55,756 nt of DNA from the NCBI RefSeq assembly GCF_021531595.1, contig NZ_JADYUD010000012.1, positions 1-55,756 of the forward strand. Reading direction: 5' to 3'. The notes beneath the pieces were generated by a model. The model was not told where the DNA came from. It searched no databases and was given only the letters and a program-made list of their open reading frames with translations. How positions within the stretch are numbered: the first letter of the stretch is position 1; every line of letters starts with the position of its first letter. Below, one piece after another: positions 17,767-26,880 of the stretch. This DNA comes from Fusobacterium perfoetens (GTDB taxonomy: Bacteria > Fusobacteriota > Fusobacteriia > Fusobacteriales > Fusobacteriaceae). The position numbers and the translations under genes are program-made.

Positions 17767-18531
17767 CTAATCCCACCAAAAATACCATACACTAGAATTA
17801 ACTAAACTTCCTGCAAGTTGTCCAAGAGTTTCATAACTTTGGTCTACATCAGGGCAATATCCATACATCTCTACTGCTGTTTCCATAGCTGTTTCTTTAT
17901 CAGTAATGATTTTTTCAATTTTATACTCCAATACATCGTGAGTTATTGTAATAGGTACAGCTCCAAATTTTTCATACCAATATCTTGATATTGCCATATG
18001 TTCTGATGTGCTAGGACATTCATTCCAATTTCCCATAGGAAACCAAGCAAATATCTCCCAAGGATTTTTCACAGGAACTTTTACTATAAATAGTTCTTCA
18101 GGTTTATCTGTATCATAATTTAAAAATCCTATTGGAGAATTAAGCTTTTCTTCTTCAGTTTCTTCAAACTCTCCAAGTATCTCTTCACTAAAAGATATCT
18201 CATCATCTTCAGCTTCTGTTTTTCTTATATTTATTAAATCTCTTAAAATATTTTTCCCACCCTCTGAAAAAATAGATGAGATATATCTTTTTCTATAATC
18301 TCTTACATCTTCTATATTAAACTCTTCATCATCTGATATATTAAAAGATAAACTTTCTAAAAGAGTTTCATCAACAGTTACAATCACAGGAAAATATCCT
18401 TTTTCTTTTCCCTCTTTGCTGTATTTTTCAAATTTTTCCATAATTTCTTCATATGTATTATTAGGAAAATACTCATATTCACAATCAAAAAATTCTACAA
18501 ATTCCTTTGCTAAATCACTCATATTTAACAT
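17767..18531 (-). CDS. DUF4253 protein
   Basis: 254 residues. The C-terminal domain is clear DUF4253: PVKNPWEIFAWFPMGNWNEC, then ISRYWYEKFGAVPITITHDV, YGYCPDV and the terminal SVWYFWWD. The N-terminal 100 residues are acidic and variable. Function unknown, cytoplasmic. It begins two bases after the stop of the SUKH/DUF4241 gene, so translation is probably coupled. Confidence 0.85.
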   Translation of the reverse strand: MLNMSDLAKEFVEFFDCEYEYFPNNTYEEIMEKFEKYSKEGKEKGYFPVIVTVDETLLESLSFNISDDEEFNIEDVRDYRKRYISSIFSEGGKNILRDLINIRKTEAEDDEISFSEEILGEFEETEEEKLNSPIGFLNYDTDKPEELFIVKVPVKNPWEIFAWFPMGNWNECPSTSEHMAISRYWYEKFGAVPITITHDVLEYKIEKIITDKETAMETAVEMYGYCPDVDQSYETLGQLAGSLVNSSVWYFWWD

Positions 18532-18533
18532 AA

Positions 18534-20624
18534 TTATTCCTCCTCTTCGTCAGAATATTCTTTTTCAATATCTATAAAGTGAATATAGAATCCACAAAGT
18601 TCTCCTTTTTCATCATATCCAAAATAGCAAGGATAATATCCATCTCCCCAGCCTGACGCAAAAACAGGAATATTTAAGTCAGTATCAGGAATTATAAAAT
18701 TAGCCCAATCTCCACAATCTCTTTGATATTTAGGAAACTTTTTAAAACTTTCTTCTAACAGTTCTTCAAAAATATCATCATAAGGATTGTCTGCATTTCC
18801 CTCTTCTTCAAGTTTTTTCCAATATTTTGAATACTCATCTTGAGATTTTTTATCTGCTACACACCCCATTCCTGCGTCAACACCAAATCCATAGAACTCA
18901 TCTTCTCCTGCTTCGTCCATTTCTTTTTCATTTCCTGTTACAGCTAATTCATAAACAACTGGTTTATTTTTATTAAATTCAACTTTTACACAAGCATATC
19001 TGTTTCCATAATCTTCACTTAGTACTACAGCTATTTTTACAGGAAATTTTCCAACAGGAGTTTTTTGAAGAAATGTTTTTGCTTCTCCAAGTTCTACCAA
19101 AGGATCACAAGCTAGAATCTCTCCTGTAGGAAGATTAACTTCTCCAATATCTAAAGTATCAATTTCCATTTCTCCTATTTTCTTTTCAGTGAAATAGCTC
19201 TCTAAATCTATCTTACATCTAAATTTTTCTTTGTTTCTTTCATACATTTCTTGCCAATTTTTTTCCATATTTTTTTCCCCCTCTGAATAATTTAAAAAAT
19301 CTATTTTCATACCAATTCTATTTCCCAATTCTTTTAATTTTTTTAGATTTTCTTTATTTACAGGGAAAATAGAATAGCTGTCAGAGCTAGTATTAATATT
19401 TCCAATGAAAATATCTTTTTTACTGAATACCTTGTTAAACTCTTCACTCCAAATCTCTATATCATCATCTTCATCAAGGTTTAAGTCTTCAATATTACAA
19501 ATATTTTCAGCTATGCCAACTTTTTTCATTACATCAGAAATCATTTGAAAATCTTCTAGCTCACATTTCCAATCTAGATAGCAAATATATCCATTTTCAC
19601 TTAAAAATAAAATCATAGCCACAATCTTTAGTTCTATTTTTTTAAATTTAATTTTTTCTTTATCAGAAAGATTATTTATTTCATCATTAATATATCTTAA
19701 ATTTATATCGTTTCTTAAATAATTACGAAAATCTTCAAAAATAAGTTCCAATTTTTTTATAATTTTTCTATCATTGGCAGAGAGGATACCAGCTATTTTT
19801 AATAAAATTTTGTCAGCATAAGAAGTTTCATCTTTTTTTACACTTGGTTTTATTAATAGACATTTCTCAAACTTATCATCTTTCATTTGAAAAATATAGA
19901 TTTTATCTCCCTCATAATCATAAATTGAATAAGTAGGAAATTTTAAATTTCTCTCTTTTATTCCAAATGGATTTTTTAGTAGCTCATCTTTTGATATTTT
20001 TTTATCTGATAAAAGAGAATCTATCTCTTCACTATCAAAAGTTAAAAAATAAAATTCACTGCTTTGTAAATTATCTAAGATTTGTAATATTATAAAAGTA
20101 TCAATATCATCTGTTACTTTTTCCCAAGAATATAAATCATCATTGGTTGTCATATATACAGGGGGATTTTCCAAAGCTAAGTCCTCTTTTTTTATACCTG
20201 CATTCCATACACCTTGATTTTCAGTCCAAAATATTAAAAAATTATCTGTTTTCTCTAAAGCCTTTTCTATCTCGTCATTGGAAACTTCATCATCTTCTAA
20301 AGCTTCTCTCTCCCAAGTGTGAGAAAATCCAATCTCATCTAAATTTAAAATACTGCTGAAACAACTGTTTATCTCTAAATCTCCGCATTCGTGATAATAT
20401 CTTCTTAAAACTTTTGGAAAATTGGTTTTTAATCTGATTTCAGTTCTGTTTATCTCTTCCCAGCTTATTTTATAATTATTATTTACCGAATTATTTCCAA
20501 AAACTTTTGTAAAAACAGGACTATTAAAAAAGTTTTCTGAATTTGGAGTAGTAGTTACTCTGTTAATCTTTTTTCTATATAATAGTTTAACTAAATGCTC
20601 TGCTGATAAATTATATCTCTCCAT
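18534..20624 (-). CDS. Multi-domain immunity-type protein: SUKH + DUF4241
   Basis: 696 residues from ATG 20624 (AAAGGTGG upstream; an ATG at 20660 has no site). Residues about 45-190 look like a SUKH domain (ISWEEINRTEIRLKTNFPKV, then FLIFWTENQGVWNAGI and P-P-V-Y). A middle part around 320-450 may be a DUF6630-type domain (weak). Residues about 460-690 are clear DUF4241: the run L-D-I-G-E-V-N-L-P-T-G-E-I-L-A-C-D-P-L, the motif YGFGVDAGMGCVAD and the ending FASGWGDGYYPCYFGYDEKG. Fusion of several such domains in one chain is the hallmark of so-called poly-immunity proteins. Confidence 0.75.
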   Translation of the reverse strand: MERYNLSAEHLVKLLYRKKINRVTTTPNSENFFNSPVFTKVFGNNSVNNNYKISWEEINRTEIRLKTNFPKVLRRYYHECGDLEINSCFSSILNLDEIGFSHTWEREALEDDEVSNDEIEKALEKTDNFLIFWTENQGVWNAGIKKEDLALENPPVYMTTNDDLYSWEKVTDDIDTFIILQILDNLQSSEFYFLTFDSEEIDSLLSDKKISKDELLKNPFGIKERNLKFPTYSIYDYEGDKIYIFQMKDDKFEKCLLIKPSVKKDETSYADKILLKIAGILSANDRKIIKKLELIFEDFRNYLRNDINLRYINDEINNLSDKEKIKFKKIELKIVAMILFLSENGYICYLDWKCELEDFQMISDVMKKVGIAENICNIEDLNLDEDDDIEIWSEEFNKVFSKKDIFIGNINTSSDSYSIFPVNKENLKKLKELGNRIGMKIDFLNYSEGEKNMEKNWQEMYERNKEKFRCKIDLESYFTEKKIGEMEIDTLDIGEVNLPTGEILACDPLVELGEAKTFLQKTPVGKFPVKIAVVLSEDYGNRYACVKVEFNKNKPVVYELAVTGNEKEMDEAGEDEFYGFGVDAGMGCVADKKSQDEYSKYWKKLEEEGNADNPYDDIFEELLEESFKKFPKYQRDCGDWANFIIPDTDLNIPVFASGWGDGYYPCYFGYDEKGELCGFYIHFIDIEKEYSDEEEE

Positions 20625-20652
20625 ATAACCACCTTTTGTAAAATATAAAAAA

Positions 20653-20720
20653 ATGCTCATGACAAAACTATTTCTTGACTTTTCAAAAAATAATTTATGT
20701 CATAAGCACCACCTCTTTTT
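20653..20720 (-). ncRNA. Structured leader, copy A
   Basis: On the minus strand: AAAAAGAGGTGG, then arm TGCTTATGACA, an A/U-rich stem, the tip TTGA-AAAG-TCAA, the closing arm TGTCATGAGCA and a run of T. It is paralogous to 28304-28374: outer arms, tip and purine-rich 5' flank are kept, whereas the middle of the stem differs in sequence but still pairs. It lies between the DUF5713 gene and the 696-residue gene. It could be an attenuator or a processing site inside the operon. A conserved start (ATG ACA, here followed at once by TAA) sits in the 5' arm. Confidence 0.55.
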
Positions 20721-20735
20721 AAGTTTTATCTGATT

Positions 20736-21065
20736 TTACCAATCTCTTTCTCTTATGGCTTCCTCTATATCAATATCTATTTCAAAATAATTAAGAATTT
20801 TTTCAACAGTTACTCCGATACTATCTCTTGCCACTGTTTCAATTTCACTATCATTTTCATCAAACTCTTCTTGTAAATCATTAATTTTTTCTGTCATTTC
20901 ATCAAGTTTTTCTTGAACTTCTTCTAAATCCTCATATTCTTCTTTTTCTAAAAACTCAACTACTTCCACTATACAATCTTTTACTTTATCTACTAAAAAT
21001 CTTGGATAATAATCATCATTATACATATCTTCCAAATAAATAAAATCAGAATTTAATTTTTTCAT
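20736..21065 (-). CDS. DUF5713-like protein
   Basis: 109 residues, all-helical and acidic. The block DDYYPRFLVDKVKDCIVEVVEF, the helix of LDEMTEKINDLQEEFDENDSEI and the ending IEEAIRERDW fit DUF5713. Cytoplasmic, function unknown. It starts 11 bases after the DUF4274 gene and is followed by structured leader copy A. Confidence 0.7.
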   Translation of the reverse strand: MKKLNSDFIYLEDMYNDDYYPRFLVDKVKDCIVEVVEFLEKEEYEDLEEVQEKLDEMTEKINDLQEEFDENDSEIETVARDSIGVTVEKILNYFEIDIDIEEAIRERDW

Positions 21066-21075
21066 AACTTACCTC

Positions 21076-21657
21076 CTATTCTTCATCTAATGCTTCATAA
21101 AGTTTATCTAAAATAGGTATAATATCATCAGGTATTCCCTCTCCCCAATTTGGACTTTCCAAAACTTCTCCCTCTAAAGCTATATACATTTCTTCAGGTA
21201 TCTTAGCTTTCATCTCATCTTTCTCAACTTCATTTGTCCAATCATATCCAGAATACACATCATTTTTAGGATTAAAAGCATATTTTTGATTTTTATAAAA
21301 TCCTGAAAGATAATTTTTTTCAAGAGTTTCTACAATATCATAATCTTCTAAAACCCAATCACCCTCCTCTTCACATTCTTCTCTATTTTTATATTTTTTA
21401 AAAAATTGAGGATTCATATACCAATATAAAAATAAAGCTGTTCCCTTGTCAGTATCAGGCTGTTCTGCTATCCATTTGATAACTTCCTTAGAATTATCAA
21501 AGTTCCAATCTATTGCCAAAAGCTGTCTTTCTTTTGGAGTGTTTTTCTTTAGATAATCTATAATTAAAGCTGTTTCTAACTCATCAAATTCATCTTCATC
21601 AATTTCTACATTTTCCCAGTCAAAATCTTCTCTTAAAATATCTTCTATTTTTAGCAT
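21076..21657 (-). CDS. DUF4274-like protein
   Basis: 193 residues. The segment TPKERQLLAIDWNFDNSKEV ... DTDKGTALFLYWYMNP matches the core DUF4274 pattern (a W-N-x-D strand, then D-x-G-T-A-L-x-x-x-W). The rest is acidic. GGAGGG precedes ATG 21657. It lies between creD-like and DUF5713 genes. Function unknown; the family is typical of immunity neighbourhoods. Confidence 0.65.
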   Translation of the reverse strand: MLKIEDILREDFDWENVEIDEDEFDELETALIIDYLKKNTPKERQLLAIDWNFDNSKEVIKWIAEQPDTDKGTALFLYWYMNPQFFKKYKNREECEEEGDWVLEDYDIVETLEKNYLSGFYKNQKYAFNPKNDVYSGYDWTNEVEKDEMKAKIPEEMYIALEGEVLESPNWGEGIPDDIIPILDKLYEALDEE

Positions 21658-21675
21658 AAAATCCCTCCTAATTTT

Positions 21676-22980
21676 TTATATTTCCTCAGAAGTTTCAATG
21701 TTTCTTGTAATATACATCATTACATAAAGAACTGTCATAAGTAAAAGAGTTCCTGTTATAAGAGCATATTGCTCCATCTTTAAAATAGAATAAAGCACTG
21801 CATATATTCCTGATAAAAATACTAACATTCCAACTCCATATTTACTATTTTTAGTTACAGCTTTTATATATAATGAATTTGGAATTACTACCATCAGGGT
21901 AGCAATTATATAAGCTAAATTAAAACTAAAATATTCAGACATTGAAAGCAGAACTAAATAAAACATTGTAAGAGAAAATCCAACCACTCCATATTGGACA
22001 TAGTGAGTAAATCTTTTGCTTGTTACTTCAAAAATATATACTACAAAAAGACTTAACATTATAAACAGCATACTATATTTTACAGCTCTCATAACTTGTC
22101 TGTAATGAGTTACCCCCTCATATAAATCTACTCCGATTTTTCCCTCTGTAATATCTGAGTAATATCCATCAACAAAATCCTGTTTATAATTTCTTACAAA
22201 AGAAGATACTTCCCATTCTGCCTTAAATCCATTTTCATCAATTACTTTTGTGCTTGGCAAAATTCCATAAAATTTTGGAGCTTTCCAAGTTGATTCTACT
22301 TCAAAATGATTTTCTCTACCAAATGGCAGAACTTCAATGCCACCATTTCCTCTTAAACTAAATTTAATAGAAAAATATATTTTATCTTTTTGTAATAAAT
22401 TTTCATATATTCTTCCAGATACTCCTGTATTTAACGGATATTGTTTAATACCTGTTCCAGATTCTAATTTTATATCTTTTCCCTCTACTTTCATTTCTTC
22501 AACTTTCATTAAAGATTTAGTATCTGTTATTCCTATTCCAATTCCTATATTGTATGGATATATATTATTATTAGGCAATACATTTATTAATTTAGGAAAT
22601 TCTCCCTCTAAAATAATATCTCCATTATATACAGTTGTTTTATAAATCCCTCTTTCTCTTACTTCATCTTTTAAATTAACTTTTACATTTAATTTATCTG
22701 GCAAAATAATATAATCTTTTACAACTGAACTTTCTATTTTTTTCCCAGAATCATTATATTCTATTTTTTTATCACTGTATGGTATTATTAAAAATACTCC
22801 TCCAATAGTTTGTTTTCTTCCCCACTCATTTCCAATTTCTTCTACCATATTATTATATGAATAACCTCTGTCATCTATTATTCTGTGAATAAAAAACATT
22901 GGTATTTGGAGAAGAACTGCTAAAACAAAAAGAAACCCAATCTTTTTTACAAGTGAATTATTATCTTTTAAACTAATCAT
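21676..22980 (-). CDS. creD: CreD-family inner membrane protein
   Basis: 434 residues from ATG 22980 (GAAGGTG upstream; the GTG at 22989 overlaps that site). One N-terminal span, then the CreD signature LLQIPMFFIHRIIDDRGYSY and WGRKQTIGGVFLIIPY, a large beta-rich outside domain, and about five C-terminal spans from residue 300. E. coli CreD is tied to envelope stress and colicin E2 tolerance and is regulated by CreBC. No creBC genes are nearby; here it is placed within the immunity-type array, next to another colicin-tolerance family (CbrC). The molecular role is unknown. Confidence 0.85.
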   Translation of the reverse strand: MISLKDNNSLVKKIGFLFVLAVLLQIPMFFIHRIIDDRGYSYNNMVEEIGNEWGRKQTIGGVFLIIPYSDKKIEYNDSGKKIESSVVKDYIILPDKLNVKVNLKDEVRERGIYKTTVYNGDIILEGEFPKLINVLPNNNIYPYNIGIGIGITDTKSLMKVEEMKVEGKDIKLESGTGIKQYPLNTGVSGRIYENLLQKDKIYFSIKFSLRGNGGIEVLPFGRENHFEVESTWKAPKFYGILPSTKVIDENGFKAEWEVSSFVRNYKQDFVDGYYSDITEGKIGVDLYEGVTHYRQVMRAVKYSMLFIMLSLFVVYIFEVTSKRFTHYVQYGVVGFSLTMFYLVLLSMSEYFSFNLAYIIATLMVVIPNSLYIKAVTKNSKYGVGMLVFLSGIYAVLYSILKMEQYALITGTLLLMTVLYVMMYITRNIETSEEI

Positions 22981-23011
22981 AATTATCACCTTCTGAAATT
23001 TTCGTTAAAAT

Positions 23012-23971
23012 CTATTCAGACATTATAAGCATTTCAAGAATTTCTGTATATCCTTTTTCACTAGCATAATATTCAGGAGATTTTCCATTATTATCTGTTA
23101 TTTTAGTATCAGCACCATGATTTATAAGTTCTAAAACATTATCTTTCTTTCCCCATAAAACTGCTGTTATAAGAGGAGTTTCTCCATTTTTATTTCTGGA
23201 ATTTGGATTTCCACCATTTTCCAATAAAATTTTACAGATATTTTGATTATTTTTTTTAGCACTAAAATGAAGAGGAGATTCACCATTATTTGCAGCTAGG
23301 TTAACATCAGCTTTATTTTCAATTAATAACTCTGCAATATATTGATTTTCATTTTTTACTGCTAAAATAAGAGGAGTTTCTCCACTGTCATTAATATTAT
23401 TTATTTCAGAGGAAGAAGATTTTAAGAGAGCTTTTACCACTTCACTTTGATTATTATAACAAGCTTGATGTAAAGGTGTATTTCCAAAATTATCTTTTTC
23501 CCCTGCTGACAAAAAATTTACAAGTTCTTTTAATCCATTTGTAGTTGCATAATCTATTGGAAGATGTCCTTCATTATCTTTTAAAGTTGTATCAGCTCCA
23601 AGTTCTATACATTTAAAAGCAGCTTCACTTTTATTCTGCATAATAGCATATATAATTGGAGTTCTTCCTTTAAAGTCAAGAGCATTTATATCTCCACCGT
23701 TTTTTACCAACAATTCTAAAATATCTTTATTTCCTTTCACAGCTCCTTGATGAAGAGGGGTTATACTGTTATTGTCTCCTAAATTAACATCAGCTCCAGC
23801 TTCTATTAAAAGTTTTACAATTTCTCTGTCTCCCTCCCCACAGCTGTAAAAAAGACCTGTTCTTCCCATATCATCTCTTTCATTTATATCTATTTTTTTT
23901 GAGTTCAGAAATACTTTTATAATAGATTTCTGTCTGTTTTTGCAGGCTGTTATAAATGAATTTGCTCCCAT
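23012..23971 (-). CDS. Ankyrin-repeat protein (about 9 repeats)
   Basis: 319 residues made almost wholly of canonical ankyrin repeats (G-x-T-P-L-H-x-A-x-x-x-x), beginning near residue 5 and running to the end, with fewer decayed units than the neighbouring ankyrin genes. No signal peptide or other domain. AGGAGG precedes ATG 23971, four bases after the stop of the next ankyrin gene upstream. Expected to bind a protein partner; in polymorphic toxin loci ankyrin proteins serve as immunity proteins. Confidence 0.85.
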   Translation of the reverse strand: MGANSFITACKNRQKSIIKVFLNSKKIDINERDDMGRTGLFYSCGEGDREIVKLLIEAGADVNLGDNNSITPLHQGAVKGNKDILELLVKNGGDINALDFKGRTPIIYAIMQNKSEAAFKCIELGADTTLKDNEGHLPIDYATTNGLKELVNFLSAGEKDNFGNTPLHQACYNNQSEVVKALLKSSSSEINNINDSGETPLILAVKNENQYIAELLIENKADVNLAANNGESPLHFSAKKNNQNICKILLENGGNPNSRNKNGETPLITAVLWGKKDNVLELINHGADTKITDNNGKSPEYYASEKGYTEILEMLIMSE

Positions 23972-23975
23972 AAAT

Positions 23976-25460
23976 CTAACCTCCTATATTTATAAGATAC
24001 TGTGCTAATTTTTCTTTTTTCATTTTTAAAGCTGTATCTAAAGCAGTTTCTCCTTTGTTATTTGTAATAGAAGTGTCTACATTATAATTTTCTAAAATTT
24101 CCAAAGCTTCTATTCCCTCTTCCTCTCTCCAAATATTAGAAAGTAACATAAGAGGTGTTTCTCCGTCTATATTTTTACTGTTAGGATCAGCTCCATTCTC
24201 CATTAAAAGCTCTGTCATATCTGCTATTTTATCCCCGCCGTTTTTAAATAATTTATGAAGAGGGGTATTTCCGTTTTTATCTCCTATATTTACATCAGCT
24301 CCGCTGTCTATTAATTTTTCAAAAATAATAAACTCTGCTTTTTCTTCTTCAATCCAATTAAATCTATTTGAAATACTGCATAATAAATTAACTGGTGTAT
24401 TGTATTCATCATCAACATAACTGTTTAAAAAATTTTTATCTTTCAGATAATATTTAGTTATCTCTTGAAAATTTTCTTTTGTCTTTTTACCTTTAATATT
24501 TATTCCTGTATTTATCATAGTCTTAGCAAAGTAATAAAAACTGTTTAGTCCGTTTTCACCATCTCTTTCACAAACATCAGCACCATTTTCTATAAGAATT
24601 TTTACAATATCTTTGTGCAGATGTTTTGAAGCTATGGCAAGAGGGGAGAGTTTTTTAAGCTCTCCCATATTTCCCTCATAAATTTCATTTAAATCACTTT
24701 TTCTTAATATATATTCTTTTACTATATCCTCATATCCAAACCAGCAGGCTTCATGCAGACCAATTCCAAAAGTCTTGTCATCTTCATCTGCATTTTTTAA
24801 TAATGAGCAGGCTCTTTTATTTCTTGTTTCAAAAGCTAAATCATAAGCAAGTTTTTCTATTGCTGTTTTTGTATCAATATCTATACCGGAATTTAAAATT
24901 GCTTTTATAGTTCTTAAATATGGCTCTTCTTGTTTTTTATATTCTTCCTCATTTTTTAAATAGTAATCTATTCTATGCAGTGAAGCACAGGCAATATGCA
25001 AAACATTCCAGCCATTTGATAAAATTGGTTTATCATATTTTATTCCCAGCTCATTCATTATTTCAAAAATTGTGTATTTTTGATAATCGGCACATTTATG
25101 ATAAAATATCTCTCCTGATTCATCTCTTTTATTTATATTTCCGCTATTTTCTGTAAGAATTTTTATTATCTTTTTTATATCTTTATATTTTTCTTCAGGA
25201 TTTTTTATATCATTCAGCATAAAAAACGGTGTCTGTCCATATTTGTTAGTTTTAAAAATTTTTGTCTTTCCTTGAAGTTTTGCTGTCATGAAAAAATATT
25301 CAAAAATTTCACTGTCAGCAAATTTTGCAGTAATATGAAAAACTGTATTTCCATAAGAATCTTCATCATCTGGCTGATATTTTTCATACTCCTTTTTTCT
25401 TTCTTCAAAAGATAAGTTTTTTCTATAAAGTTCCTGCAGAGAATATACATCAATTTCCAT
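23976..25460 (-). CDS. Ankyrin-repeat protein, long and partly degenerate
   Basis: 494 residues. Ankyrin units are recognisable at several places (YGNTVFHITAKFADSEIFEYF, LSPLAIASKHLHKDIVKILIENGAD, NGNTPLHKLFKNGG, NGADPNSKNIDGETPLMLLSN), with loose helical regions between. No signal peptide. Its ATG shares bases with the stop of the DUF1266 gene (TAATG), so translation is coupled. The pair of adjacent ankyrin genes probably arose by duplication. Confidence 0.8.
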   Translation of the reverse strand: MEIDVYSLQELYRKNLSFEERKKEYEKYQPDDEDSYGNTVFHITAKFADSEIFEYFFMTAKLQGKTKIFKTNKYGQTPFFMLNDIKNPEEKYKDIKKIIKILTENSGNINKRDESGEIFYHKCADYQKYTIFEIMNELGIKYDKPILSNGWNVLHIACASLHRIDYYLKNEEEYKKQEEPYLRTIKAILNSGIDIDTKTAIEKLAYDLAFETRNKRACSLLKNADEDDKTFGIGLHEACWFGYEDIVKEYILRKSDLNEIYEGNMGELKKLSPLAIASKHLHKDIVKILIENGADVCERDGENGLNSFYYFAKTMINTGINIKGKKTKENFQEITKYYLKDKNFLNSYVDDEYNTPVNLLCSISNRFNWIEEEKAEFIIFEKLIDSGADVNIGDKNGNTPLHKLFKNGGDKIADMTELLMENGADPNSKNIDGETPLMLLSNIWREEEGIEALEILENYNVDTSITNNKGETALDTALKMKKEKLAQYLINIGG

Positions 25461-26659
25461 TATAGCACCTCTTCAATCCAAGGATTTCTTAACCACTCTC
25501 CATCTTCTTCCTCACCTGTTTCAGTTAAAAGACCTTCCAAGGCTTCTACTGTTTCGTAATAACGGCTGTATGTTTCAGACGGGTCTTTTCTGTAAGTCCA
25601 GAACAATCCTCCTACAATATACGATATTCCAAATTCTTTCCAAGAATTGAAGGTACCAATCATAACACCTGCTATTTTATCTAGTATTTCCCAAGCTTCC
25701 TCTTCACTTATATAATTCATAAAATATGACCAGCGAACTATTGCGGCAGCTCTTCCATAATCCCAGCCAAGCATAATATTTTCTGGAAGCTTGTCTTTGA
25801 AATATTTTGTAAACTCAAATCCATTTTTTACAATTTCAATTTCTTCTTCGTCCATATCTTCATTTATAAGTTCATCAACAGTATCTGCATTTGCATAACC
25901 TAAATATTCATCTGTATGCCCTTCATTTAATAACCATGCTATAGTATTATAGACATCATCTTTATTTTCTATTCCCCAAAATTCAGTAAGAATATAATTT
26001 ATTCTATCATGGAAAAATTCATTGTGTTCTTCCACATCTAAAGTATCATTATCATGCCCGTTAATGTAAGATAAAATTCCTGAAAGCATAATTTCAAATT
26101 TTTCTATATATTCGTCACCATTTTTTACTTTTATTTTATTTCCTTCAGGTAATGAATCATACATATTTTGGATTAAAGTTCCTACATCCTCCAAAGAAAC
26201 ATCTTCTTCTAACCCATTCCACATATTCATCTGGTTTTCATAATAGTTCTGCATATCTTCCGGTGTTAATTTTGTAAAATCTTCTATTCCTGTCATAGCT
26301 TGAAATTGTTTCATCTGCTCGGATATAATATCCTGAAGATTTGTATTTCCAGATGAAAACATTTCATTCATGGCATTTGTTACTTCTGCAGCTTGGGCTT
26401 CTATTGCATTAGTTCCATTTTTAACAGCTTCCTCTTTGGCTTCCTGCATTTTTTTCATTATTGCAGCTGTATCTACTCCGGGAACTGCATTTTGAATTGC
26501 TTCTATATCTATGTTATTTTCTAAATCAGCCATAGAATTTTCAAGAGCCTGTTTCATTAAATCTCCCATATTTTCAAAATTTTCTCCGTAAATATCTTTC
26601 ATATGCTGTTTCATTAATTTTTCCATTTCCTCTTGAGCTTTTTTTACTTCATTAGACAT
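25460..26659 (-). CDS. DUF1266-domain protein
   Basis: 399 residues. The N-terminal half is a long helical, Met/Glu/Gln-rich region. The C-terminal half is DUF1266: LGWDYGRAAAIVRWSYFMNY, ISEEEAWEILDKIA and FNSWKEFGISYIVGGLFW. The family includes E. coli YbeR/YbeU and has no known activity. AGGAGG precedes ATG 26659. It is coupled to the downstream ankyrin gene. Confidence 0.75.
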   Translation of the reverse strand: MSNEVKKAQEEMEKLMKQHMKDIYGENFENMGDLMKQALENSMADLENNIDIEAIQNAVPGVDTAAIMKKMQEAKEEAVKNGTNAIEAQAAEVTNAMNEMFSSGNTNLQDIISEQMKQFQAMTGIEDFTKLTPEDMQNYYENQMNMWNGLEEDVSLEDVGTLIQNMYDSLPEGNKIKVKNGDEYIEKFEIMLSGILSYINGHDNDTLDVEEHNEFFHDRINYILTEFWGIENKDDVYNTIAWLLNEGHTDEYLGYANADTVDELINEDMDEEEIEIVKNGFEFTKYFKDKLPENIMLGWDYGRAAAIVRWSYFMNYISEEEAWEILDKIAGVMIGTFNSWKEFGISYIVGGLFWTYRKDPSETYSRYYETVEALEGLLTETGEEEDGEWLRNPWIEEVL

Positions 26660-26676
26660 AATTTTTACCTCCTAAA

Positions 26677-26859
26677 TTAAAAATTTTTAAAATAGTTATA
26701 AAGGCAGATAAGTCCTAAGCCTATTACTACTGATATAAAAATAATCGTTGTAAATTTTAAATTATATTTTAGCTGTTTAAAAATAAAAATTGTACAGCCG
26801 ATTATCATATAAATAACTATTGCTCCACATATAAGAGCCACTATATCAAAATTTTTCAT
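26677..26859 (-). CDS. Small two-span membrane protein
   Basis: 60 residues with two hydrophobic helices (about 6-28 and 36-56) around a short basic loop (KQLKYNLKF). The ribosome site is weak (AAGGAAATAGTG). It fills the gap between the zinc-ribbon gene and the DUF1266 gene with 17- and 21-base spacing, which is the best evidence for it being real. Not recognised. Confidence 0.5.
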   Translation of the reverse strand: MKNFDIVALICGAIVIYMIIGCTIFIFKQLKYNLKFTTIIFISVVIGLGLICLYNYFKNF

Positions 26860-26880
26860 ATTATCACTATTTCCTTAGTA

